From: Marisa cornuarietis
Taxonomy: Eukaryota; Mollusca; Gastropoda; Architaenioglossa; Ampullariidae
Direction of reading: 5' to 3'
Assembly: GCA_004794655.1 (NCBI GenBank)
Contig: SMMW01000584.1
Location: 1,538,501 to 1,602,500, forward strand
DNA length: 64,000 bases
A program made the translations under genes and the position numbers. The notes under the pieces are model-generated. The model ran no database searches. It was given only the letters and a program-made list of their open reading frames with translations, and was not told the origin of the DNA. Below are positions 38,101 through 46,300 of the stretch, piece after piece. Numbering within the stretch: position 1 is the stretch's first letter; the number at the start of each line of letters is the position of its first letter.

Positions 38101-41100
38101 CTGTGGCTTTAGTTATTACTGGAAACACACAATGATATATGTCTTTCTTCTGTGTGGATGGGGAATGGAGGTGGCTGTTAAAACCACCATCATTACTTTT
38201 TCATACACATTGTATGTACTTCAAGTATGCTACCTGTGACCCTGACCTTAGGGGTACAACTGATAACAGATTTCTCTTATCGCAATCCTAGTTTACATAC
38301 AATGCTACATCTACTGTAAAGCAATGGCTAGAAGGCTATTTTTCTAAACATAAACTAGCAAGAACAAGGCCACTGCTACTTTCTGAAGGCTGGTGAGATC
38401 CTGTTCTCAAAAGCAGTCATAGCTGTCAGGCATGCATCTTTTTAGTGACCATGTCACAAAGGTTCCAAAGAGATCAGCGTTCATGAGACAATCTCTCACC
38501 AAATCACAAAATATAAAGATGTGTGCAGTTACAAGATAGAACTTATTTCCCTTTTTCACTAATTTCAAATAGTTAAAAGCTAATAAAAATATTGTTGGCA
38601 TTAAGAATATCTAACAAGCCCTCTGAAGTGAAAACAATCTGTATATTATAAATGCCTTCCGATGAGCTGTTTCCTGAAAATAAACCAAACAATATTCTAG
38701 CACTGGTAATTTCAGCATAACACTGGCATCACAATGTGATTTATATGTCCAATAATATGATTCACTCAATGAAAAGTTTTATTACGGGAATGAGTAGTAT
38801 TTACAGCAGTAATTTCACTTATACTGACAGCTACAATGTGGCAAATTTTGAAGAATAAAGTGCAAGTAGCTTTCCAGCAAAATGTCAGTGAAGAACATTC
38901 AAAGCTATATTAGAGTGAGGACAAACCACCCAAGCATGTTGTCCATGTCCAGTAAGTATTTGTGTACACAATGTACAAGGCATGCTTTTTGGCAAATGTG
39001 ATCAGCTTCATTGCCAAAGAATTGTCTGTGTGTCATTAACACACATTATTCTTGTTAATCTATATAGTGTTAACTGATGTTTAAGTGTATGACCAACCCA
39101 TTTACTGTTTTCAGAAGAATGAGCCTACAGAGAATACAGCAAATCTGTAAGAAACATGGGCAAACTACCACCTTAACTGTTACTGAGTTTTACACCACTG
39201 ATTTACTCCAGTAAATACGCTTTTGGCCCATAAAACATGTAACTGCACAAAGTGGGTGGGACCAAGTAATCTTTTTCATGCTCAGGGTTTTAATTGATAA
39301 TAGGAAGTTTGAGATTCAGCGCTCGCACGACGCGCGAGGGAGCGGCAACCTGTAGCATCACGGGAATTTGCGCCTTACATCATCACGTCCACAAAATCCA
39401 ACCAATCGCTTTCTCACAACGGGTAGGTTTAAAGCAGCGTTTCTCAACCTTTTACTTGTGACACCCCCCCCCAGACGAATAAAGGTACGTCCGCACGCCC
39501 CCCTTAGCCACTAATACCTATATGAGATATGAGAAAATGACCGCCTTTGCCGCCCCCTTTTCAGCAGCTTGCGCCCCCCTTGGGGGGCGCGCCCCCCAGG
39601 TTGAGAACCGCGGGTTTAAAGGCTCGCTGTTCTCGTTGCCACACACGTCTCCCTACGCGTCGTGGATCTCAAACTCTCTAATATCTTATCTAACTTCAGA
39701 GATAAAAGTCCCTAATCATGAAATTTTAATCCGCATATTTCAGGCATTTATAATATACAAAACTGATTAGTAACAACTGCGCTTCTTCAGTTATCCCATT
39801 ACATAAAAATAAAAGATAAAATTGTCTTTCACCGCTATTTATGTATGCATGCAAAGTAAAATTTAATTACGAATGATAGAGTTTGTTAAAAAAATTAGTC
39901 CAAAAATTGCAGCCGATTCGTTTTTTAAGCACAATTTTACATGCCACACCTGATGAAGAGGTGCTTCATGAGTAAAGGTATGCAAAACTATGGGCATCAA
40001 ATCTTTTAAAACAGGCCCACTAACCTCTATTATTGGAACTGTTGTTTTTATAAGATTTTATCTTCAGTTAATTCTGTTACAGACTTCGCAGATAAACCAT
40101 ACCATATAAACACAATTCATTTATTTTTAAATAAAAACTCATTTACATGACCGTGCATATGTATGTGCAGGTCCTTCAGCAATTCAACACAGCGGGCCAC
40201 ATATACACACATGCCATGCTCAACCATCTTTACCCTTAAAGTACACAAACAACAAGGGATAAAATTTAATCATCTGAACGGAATTAGATTCCTATGCAGG
40301 GAAACAGAAGGATGGTGATTTGAGGATCTGATCCCTCCAACCATCAACCATAAAGATCAGATATTACAATGATCATTCGTTTTATTTAACTTGTGCCAAC
40401 ATTTTTTGAAAACGTTATTGCAGGAGTAAGGGGAGATGTACATGGTAAACTGATTACAGTAAATATTTATGAAAGAGAAAGACTTTAAATCCTGACAGGA
40501 AAGCATGTAGTGTCTCCACGCTACAAAGAGACAAGAGATGGGGCATTCCAAATACTAGGGCCAGTAAAAGAGACTGAGCAACAGCCGAACCTCTTCCGTC
40601 TGATAGGTGGAACAGTGAGAAAACTGGTGTTTGTGAACGTAAATGGTAAATGAAAACATTTACTCACAATGTCTGTAATGCTGTTGGATGGGGAACCCAT
40701 GGCTGGCTTTCCTGTATAAAGCTGAAAACGCTCAATGTGAAGCGAGGCCATGTTCTCCTCCTCCTCCTCCTCAGAGCCAAGATGGAAATCCATGTCACGA
40801 GACACAACACGTGTAAATCCCCTGTGATGATAGAGATGTAATGTGACAGCATTTTGCACATAATCTTACCTTTTCATGTATAATTTTTTTTTTTTGCAGT
40901 TTAATATGAAAGAGAAATTTCCCTTGTAACATTTGTTCAATGGATAATTGTTATAATTACAAACCTAAAGCCACTGCAGGATGAGTGTTAAAAAACAATT
41001 ACAGCATTACACAAAGCACTATAAAACAGGGTATGTCAAAAGAAACCACTTGAGATTTCTTGCTCATAAATGTTAATAGGCTGACTGCAAGGGAAAAATA

Positions 41101-41503
41101 AAATTATAAAAGACAGGGTCAGATCGAAGGCATAATGATCTTATGGTTAAAAATATACTTTTTTCTTTCTGGAATGTGAAAATAAATGTTTAAGTGGCAT
41201 GTCAGAAAATGCAAAATCAGTATTATTACATCACCTGTCTGCAAAGTTGGATCAGCAGATAAAGCAGGTTAACACCAAATTTAGTTAAATTTCAGCAAAA
41301 CCTTTGCACAACCAAAAGAAGGGAGCCATTGCATGCAAGCAAACACAAAGGTGCAGCAGAAAATCCAAAGTAACGGAAATGGTAGATATCAAGGATGCTT
41401 ACCCACTTTCGTTGATTTCCCCAAGTGATTGCCATAGTGTTTCAAATGTGTCCTGAGACATAAGGTTAGGTGGTGTACAGCTTGCTGCTGAAGCTTGGGA
41501 CAT
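19843..41503 (-). CDS. TP63/TP73-like: p53/p63/p73 family protein, long SAM isoform (623 aa)
   Basis: Sequence-specific tetrameric transcription factor of the p53 family, acting in the nucleus in damage response, germline protection and differentiation. Exons: 41403-41503 (from ATG), 40668-40821, 30739-30908, 30459-30537, 30151-30288, 29042-29233, 26744-26933, 26284-26369, 26019-26140, 21157-21399, 20906-20999, 19843-20145. All are GT/AG and phase-consistent. Domains: transactivation/MDM2 box (F20, W24, L27), PPPY at 123-126, DNA-binding domain about 143-340, tetramerisation about 366-400, SAM about 493-545. Zinc ligands are C219, H222, C281 and C285. DNA contacts equivalent to human R248, R273 and R282 are R291, R315 and R324. 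Junctions before YSEM and before VVK agree with vertebrate p63/p73. It lies head to head with WRAP73. One locus serving both p53 and p63/p73 roles is known in molluscs. A further upstream exon may extend the N-terminus (see 47162-47752). Confidence 0.95.
20192..20594. mobile_element. MITE (403 bp) in a SAM-domain intron
   Basis: Terminal inverted repeats CAGGGCTTCTGCTAACGC and, at the other end, GC(C)TTAGCAGAAGCCCTG. A possible 5-bp duplication TAATC flanks it (20187-20191 and 20595-20599). The interior contains inverted GGGGTCCC/GGGACCCC blocks. Superfamily not assigned. Confidence 0.75.
20906..20999 (-). CDS. p53-family exon: SAM domain, first half
   Basis: 31 codons, [20 protein letters not shown] then [11 protein letters not shown]. 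The pattern W-L...L...YI..F...G...L..L is the SAM fold seen in p63/p73. Confidence 0.93.
21157..21399 (-). CDS. p53-family exon: linker before SAM domain
   Basis: 80 codons from [18 protein letters not shown] to [11 protein letters not shown]. It is Ser/Thr/Asp-rich and probably disordered; [20 protein letters not shown] may be a short inhibitory or activation segment, but I cannot assign one. DVAVIKNEN is close to a SUMO consensus (V-K-x-E is only approximated). Phase 2 at both ends. Confidence 0.85.
23532..23746. repeat. Tandem duplication of a 109-bp unit
   Basis: The block starting AGAGACTAATATCACAATTT at 23532 is repeated from 23641 without a mismatch over about 106 bp. Two copies only. 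It is a recent duplication or an assembly duplication. Confidence 0.9.
24519..24621 (-). CDS. Alternative last exon giving the p53-like basic tail
   Basis: Acceptor cttgcag, then [20 protein letters not shown] and [14 protein letters not shown], with TGA at 24519-24521. No good donor is visible before the stop, so it acts as a terminal exon rather than being spliced onward to the SAM exons. Confidence 0.85.
24519..41503 (-). CDS. TP53-like: p53/p63/p73 family protein, short p53-like isoform (444 aa)
   Basis: Shares the first nine coding exons (transactivation, DNA-binding and tetramerisation domains) with the SAM isoform, then uses the terminal exon at 24519-24621 in place of the three SAM exons. 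The result has p53-like architecture: no SAM and a Lys/Pro-rich basic tail with [13 protein letters not shown], comparable in character to the basic regulatory C-terminus of vertebrate p53. Both acceptors join the tetramerisation exon in the same phase, so the choice is a clean alternative-last-exon decision. Which isoform dominates cannot be read from DNA. Confidence 0.88.
26019..26140 (-). CDS. p53-family exon: tetramerisation helix
   Basis: Encodes [20 protein letters not shown], then [20 protein letters not shown]. It matches the RGRENFEILMKLKESLELMELVP block of p73. The residue equivalent to human p53 R333 is Cys. It ends in phase 2 and feeds both alternative 3' ends. Confidence 0.94.
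26284..26369 (-). CDS. p53-family exon: linker and start of tetramerisation domain
   Basis: 28 codons, [20 protein letters not shown] then [13 protein letters not shown] is a probable nuclear localisation signal. EEIYTLT is the beta-strand that opens the tetramerisation domain. Donor gtgagt. Confidence 0.92.
26744..26933 (-). CDS. p53-family exon: DNA-binding domain, second zinc half-site and DNA contacts
   Basis: Begins [16 protein letters not shown], with zinc ligands C281 and C285 and DNA-contact R291. It includes [15 protein letters not shown] with R315 and R324. The donor AAG|gttggt was chosen because it alone gives the phase 1 required by the next exon. Confidence 0.93.
27215..28891 (-). 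mobile_element. Decayed hAT-like DNA transposon (1.68 kb)
   Basis: Inverted ends AGAGGTAATTCTAGG and CCTAGAATTACCTCT, flanked by GTTTAC on both sides (27209-27214 and 28894-28899; 8-bp windows CCGTTTAC and GAGTTTAC differ at two bases). Internal minus-strand frames are transposase relics (27548-27778 and 28517-28810). It sits in the p53-family intron between the two zinc half-site exons. Confidence 0.7.
27548..27778 (-). pseudogene. hAT transposase C-terminal relic
   Basis: Encodes [20 protein letters not shown] then CERG in one frame and [10 protein letters not shown] in the next, together the hAT dimerisation signature (ACERGFSxxNxIK) broken by a frameshift. The N-terminal relic at 28517-28810 on the same strand is separated by stops. 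Confidence 0.65.
29042..29233 (-). CDS. p53-family exon: DNA-binding domain, first zinc half-site
   Basis: 64 codons beginning [17 protein letters not shown]219 and H222 are the first two zinc ligands (human C176, H179) and R218 matches human R175. It ends SEWVTNLFQ. Confidence 0.95.
29345..29537 (+). mobile_element. tRNA-derived SINE (193 bp)
   Basis: Pol III A box TGGTGGCGCAACGGTTAGCG (from 29354) and B box GGGTTCGTTTCTCG (from 29408). It ends GGTTCGGTGTAAAACACTAA and a C-rich run, and is bounded by a perfect 14-bp duplication CACACAACCACAAA (29331-29344 and 29538-29551). It sits in a p53-family intron, antisense to the gene. Confidence 0.88.
30151..30288 (-). CDS. p53-family exon: DNA-binding domain, YSEM...MKPEHVQE
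   Basis: 46 codons, [20 protein letters not shown] then [10 protein letters not shown] and [16 protein letters not shown]. It covers the strands around TCPV and the RAMAI segment (human p53 VRAMAIYK). Confidence 0.95.
30459..30537 (-). CDS. p53-family exon: start of DNA-binding domain
   Basis: Encodes [20 protein letters not shown] followed by KSTTWT, the N-terminal strand of the DNA-binding domain. It matches DYPG...F.VSFQQSSTAKSATWT of p63. The junction after TWT is the family's conserved one. Confidence 0.95.
30739..30908 (-). CDS. p53-family exon: Ser/Pro-rich linker with PPPY motif
   Basis: Encodes [20 protein letters not shown], then a Ser/Pro-rich stretch with [10 protein letters not shown]. 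PPxY is a ligand for WW domains (YAP, Itch-type ligases). In vertebrate p63/p73 the PPxY is C-terminal to the tetramerisation domain, so its place here, before the DNA-binding domain, is unusual. Donor gttagt, phase 2. Confidence 0.9.
36990..37345 (+). mobile_element. LINE 3' end, plus strand
   Basis: One frame reads [19 protein letters not shown], a decayed LINE ORF2 terminus (FKxxLKTHLF). It is followed by a 3' UTR ending GTGCATGCTCTCGGTTTGAG...CCCTATACAAATC and an ATT repeat. Same family as the minus-strand copy at 12231-12540. Confidence 0.65.
39435..39613. mobile_element. Short hAT-type MITE, copy 2 (179 bp)
   Basis: Same ends and interior as the copy at 10302, about 20 bp longer because of an extra GC-rich palindromic run (CTTGGGGGGCGCGCCCCCC). 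Perfect 8-bp duplication GTTTAAAG at 39427-39434 and 39614-39621. Confidence 0.88.
40668..40821 (-). CDS. p53-family exon: acidic linker
   Basis: Encodes [20 protein letters not shown] and on to [22 protein letters not shown], 51 codons with a six-Glu run. Phase 2 in, phase 0 out, donor gtgagt. Likely the second part of the activation region. Confidence 0.85.
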
Positions 41504-41531
41504 TTTGTTCGTTGTCTGGTGTTTAATGTAC
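41403..41531 (-). CDS. p53-family exon with start MSQAS and MDM2-binding box
   Basis: The ATG is at 41501-41503. It encodes [20 protein letters not shown] and then [14 protein letters not shown]20, W24 and L27 match the F19/W23/L26 triad of human p53 that binds MDM2, and the block resembles TTFEHLWSSLEP of p73. The 28 nt between acceptor (tttgcag) and ATG is open in frame, which allows a longer N-terminus from an upstream phase-2 exon. The donor is gtaagc, phase 2. Confidence 0.92.
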
Positions 41532-43254
41532 CTGCAAACAAAATTGTCTGATATTAGTCACGGCACATCTGTATGCATGCATCCACGCCTGAATTGAAGA
41601 AGGTACACACCTGCTGCACTGCTTCAGTACACTGGTAAAGTCTAGAGAAATCACATATAGTCCATTCTATTTTACTTCATTCTATTTTACTTCACATTCA
41701 GTCTCATTTATTTTAATAGCAATCATTCTTGCTAATCTTTTGTGAAGAATGTATACACTCTACCTGGATTCTTTTTATCTTTTATACATAGGCCTATATC
41801 ACTGTATTTAAATGTACAGTGATTTGCTATTGGAGTCAGAAACTGGTAAATGTCCTTTCCTCGAATATAAAACTAAATCAAGTGCACAAAAACACTTCTG
41901 ATACTGAGAACAGCCTCCATTCACAGGGAGATATTAAAGGCACTGTAAACTGTTAACATGTGCATTTCAAATTAGTGACGAAAGCCTATCTTTCCTCATA
42001 TTTTGCCTGGTTTGTTCTGACATCCATCAAAAGTTAAATCAAACGATGTATGACACTGAAGATTTCACCATTACTTGTAAAAAAAAAGTTATTTAGATAA
42101 TATTAAGTCATTTTATCAGATCTGTGCATAATTTCAATATCTGATCGTAGCATGACCCGCCCTCTCAAGAATACCCGTATCCCACCCCATAATGTGAACA
42201 TTTTGCACCACACGAAATGCTCTAATAAAGTTATGAATGTGTAGTTCTATTTCTTCTAACATAGTGACTTTTTCAGTTTAATATCTACTCATGCTGAACG
42301 AAAACATTCCTCTGCCTTTTCCTATGAATTTTGACCATTTCAGTATTATGTTAAAAAAGGGGGGGGGGCACAGTATTAACTTAATGCGTAAGAGTTTTAT
42401 TTCTGTGAATGAAAATTCTGAACTACAGAAAAAAAATCAGTTTCCTGTTCTGGAAAGCGAAACCTGCAAGGTACCCGGTGCATTTCTATTCACTGCGGAA
42501 GCCATTTTGAGCCTGGCTTATGGAATAGCCCAGCACGACATGAATGGGCTATAAGGTCACTACAGATACCGTTATCATGCTTTGACGCTGAGGCGACATA
42601 TGAGTGAATCAACTCACTGAAACAAATGACGATGATCCAGTGCCCGCTTAGCGCTGGGCTTTATTCCACTACTGTTGCAAACTTTTCATAACACAAACAT
42701 TCCCATAGTTTTCTGATTTGCTGAATCGCTGGATAACACGAGGCGCGAAAGCGCGTGCGAATATCACTCCGCTCAGTAGATTTAGTGACGTGAGTTTTTA
42801 TTACTGAAAACGCATATAAATATACTAAACTAAAGTTAAACAGTCCTTTTTACTTCTTTAAAAGATATTTAGTACTATTTTTTCAGTAGATTTTTATAAG
42901 TATTGTGACAGGTAATTGGAACTACTTTTTAGATACAAGAAATTTGCAACTAGGCATTTACCCGCGAAGCTTTCCGAGGTAAATGCATGAACAAGTCATG
43001 TTTTTATTTTATAAAAAATAAAAGATACTATATCTTGACACTCATCACATTTATTTCTGGAAATTAATTTTATAAAGGATATGAATCAAAACTGAAGATT
43101 ATTGTCATTTGTTCCGATCCTACGATAGGCGCATTTTTCAAAATGGCGTCGTCGCATGTCAACACTTGCTCTACGATATGACAATACTTGCGTTTGTAGG
43201 CGAATCGCGCCTTATTTTTGAGTTTCATCAGAAAGATACTATCCTTTCAAAACC
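41532..43254. promoter_or_regulatory. Head-to-head spacer between the p53-family gene and WRAP73
   Basis: 1.7 kb between the divergent start-codon exons. Near the WRAP73 end is AAAATGGCG (43140-43148), a YY1-like core often found in TATA-less promoters. At 42495-42510 is GCGGAAGCCATTTTGA, an ETS site next to a YY1-like site on the minus strand, a plausible start for the shorter p53-family transcript. Start sites are not proven. Confidence 0.4.
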
Positions 43255-43323
43255 ATGAATTTTTCTGAGTTATTTAGGCAGTCACATCAACTCTGCAGAT
43301 TTTCTCCTGATGGAAAATATCTT
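43255..43323 (+). CDS. WRAP73: WRAP73 exon 1
   Basis: Start AACCATGAAT. Encodes [20 protein letters not shown] then KYL. Donor gtaagt, phase 0. Confidence 0.95.
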
Positions 43324-46300
43324 GTAAGTACCCGGAGGAGTTGGGATTTTTTGAATTGTATGAGAGAGGGGGAATATTGATTCCCTAACGCAGCGAAAGC
43401 AAATATGTATGAATATGTATCAGCGGTATATGTGTAATGGTATCTTAAGACATGAAACAGGATTGTATGAAATTATTCCTATCCTCACTGGTCCCCCCAC
43501 TTTTTCGCATGGACCTAACGTCGCCTAAGCGAGGTATTGGTAATGTGGTTTTCATTAATGGAGATAACCAATATTACAAGCTACCCATATAACGGACCGT
43601 TATTTACAAAGAGTTTATTTTTCAGGCCTCAGCCATTGACTATCGTCTTGTTGTGCGTGATGTGGAAACCCTACAGATTCATCAGTTGTTCTCTTGCCTT
43701 GATGCAGTCCAGTACATAGAGGTGTGAACTGGAAGTTGCCCCATAATACACATTCAATACCAGAAGACAGTTTTCTGTGTATATATATGTGTGTGTGTGT
43801 GTGTATAAATATATATTACAATGTCATAGTTTGGAAGGCTGTAGTAGCAGTTTTTGTCATCATTATCATCATTCCTTGTTACTCGTCGAGGAGCATAGGG
43901 CCAGGCAGTTTTTGTGAAGAAAGTATATGTCCTCCCCAGAAGACAAGGAACACATAATTTTTAGTATCGTTCATGTTTACTTACTTTTAAGTCACTTATA
44001 TATTAAGCTGATCTCATTCTAATTGGTCTTAGGTTTGTTAAATTTGATCAGGTTTTTTTTTCAAAGAAGTTGCATAAACTTTTTCTGTCTACCCTCTTTT
44101 GTGCTGTCACCTAACAATTGAAGCGTCCATAGAATGAAGCAGACTTGCATGTTAATTTATTTGATAAAGAGGTAGTCAGAGGTTTTTTCTTCTCATTATT
44201 ATATTTTTCTGATTAGTGGTCTTTAATGTGTTGCAGTGGTCCCCTGACTCACTTTTTGTTCTTTGTGGAATGTTCAAGCGAGGAATAGTGCAGGTAAGAT
44301 GACACTCAGCCTAAGAATCAAATGTTAAAAATAAGTTGTTGGTTTTTTTTTTTGCTTCTGTGACTTAGTTTTATATATATATATATAATAGTACTAATTG
44401 AATTTCTAAAGCACATTTCCCTTTGTGGAGGCAGCTTAGTGGGCTCTGCCACAAGACTACAAACCAACTGTTAAATATACAACAAAGCATACAACTAAAA
44501 ACTTACACAACAGCACACACGTTACACAGCAGAGAAAAAGAGCAGGACAAGGACAAATATGTGAAAGTTAGGAGTGATGTGAGCAAAAGAGCCTGCAGGT
44601 TTCCATAAGGTATTTCAGAAGTAGGTAAGGACTTCAAATGAAATCATAGGATTAGTCAATAGTCAATAGTTATGTCAAAGACTAGATAGTACTCCTCTTA
44701 ATAGCTATTATTGGTAAAACTGCATCAGGATGTTTAAAGAAGTTTTGAATGGGTTATGTTTGGACAATGGCATAATCGTTGTAGTAACATTGCAGATAAT
44801 TTGATCTGTTCCTAGGTATGGTCATTAGAAAACCCAGAATGGCAGTGCAAAGTAGATGAAGGATCTGCAGGTTTGTGTGCTGCACGATGGGCGCCAGATG
44901 GCCGACACATCTTGACTACAGCAGATTTTTATGTGAGTACCTTGTAAGGAACATTTCAACGCTTTTGGTGGCACCAGGTTGAAACATAATGTGAAGACTT
45001 CTGAATATTACATGAATACAGAAATGAGGAGTGCGTACAGCAGGCTTTCGTTGTATTAAAGTACTTCCTCCACTTCCTTCAACAGGAATTGTGGCTTCTA
45101 GGTTTTGCGGTAAAGCATTGCTCAAATACTTGTAAAACTACTATTGCACAAGATGGTACAAAGAACTAGTGAAGTTTATCAAAGGGAAGCAACTAGGGCT
45201 GATCTCTGTTTATGGAACATATTTTCATTCTTTCCGGCATTTTTTTATTTACAGATTTAAAAGGGGACTTAACACATCATACATAGCTTGTTTCTAGCAT
45301 GTCATTAGTGCTGCCATAGTACTTTTTGTAAAATTCTGTAGATAGCTGACGTGCCAGTTGGATATGTTAAGATAAAAATGACCAAATATAGCATAAAGAC
45401 CACTGAAAAAACAATTTTTTGATTTTTTTTCTGTAACAGTTATGAATAAAGAGTTGCAGAAAGAAAAAATGATGTTTTTAAAATGTTTAGGTCAGAGAGT
45501 GTATTCACTTCAGTTTGATTTCTAACTCGTGTTGATCTTATTTTAGTTATTAATGAGAGAAAGTAGGTACATTAATCAAGTGGTCTGATACTACAATACT
45601 GACACAAATGTTTCAACAATGCACCACCAACTTCAAGATCAACTTAGAGATTCCACTTATCTTGGGGCCAGCTGTTTTGAGGGCAGTGCCTGTCTTCTTT
45701 CCTTTGCTGCATTACTTTAACTCTGTGAAAAGGTACCCATTCCACAACTGGGTCAACTGGGGGAGGTATCGTGTGGTACGTGGGTATTAACTGGTTAGTG
45801 TGTGCCTTCGGGTTAGAGTGCAGTTGCTGTAACCACTAGGCTATGTGCTTCCCTCACAAATTTAGATTAAGGATAACAGCAGATATCCATCCGTGTTAAC
45901 ACAAGTTAAATGGAAAGAAATGTTGAGCGTACACATTGATTAGGGTGACACAAAAAGTCGTTGTATTTTATGTACACACTATGTTTAAAAAGTAACATTT
46001 AGGATGGGAAAAAATACTAAAAATAGTAACTTGAAGGCTGACCAAAAAAACCTATATTGTTGGTAATTATTTTTCTGTAACATTGAGTGTGTCTTTGAGA
46101 TGCGGAAACTAGTGCGTTATAAGATGACATCAATGAACCAAAAAACAGTATGTAATTTTTAACATATAAAACTGAACTTTTATAAATATGGCAGCTGCGG
46201 ATCACTATTTGGTCACTGGTCACAAAGTCTGTTTCCTACATTCGATATCCCAAGCAGTGTCAGAAAGGTAAGACATTTTAAAAGAAGTTTTGCTTTCCTG

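Larger units (their letters stand above)
30909..40667. other. 9.8-kb p53-family intron
   Basis: No coding exon could be supported. It holds a LINE 3' end (to 37345), a hAT MITE (39435) and a patch richer in CpG at about 33.9-35.5 kb. In vertebrate p63/p73 the dN promoter lies in the corresponding large intron, so this is the natural place for one; none was identified. Confidence 0.4.
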
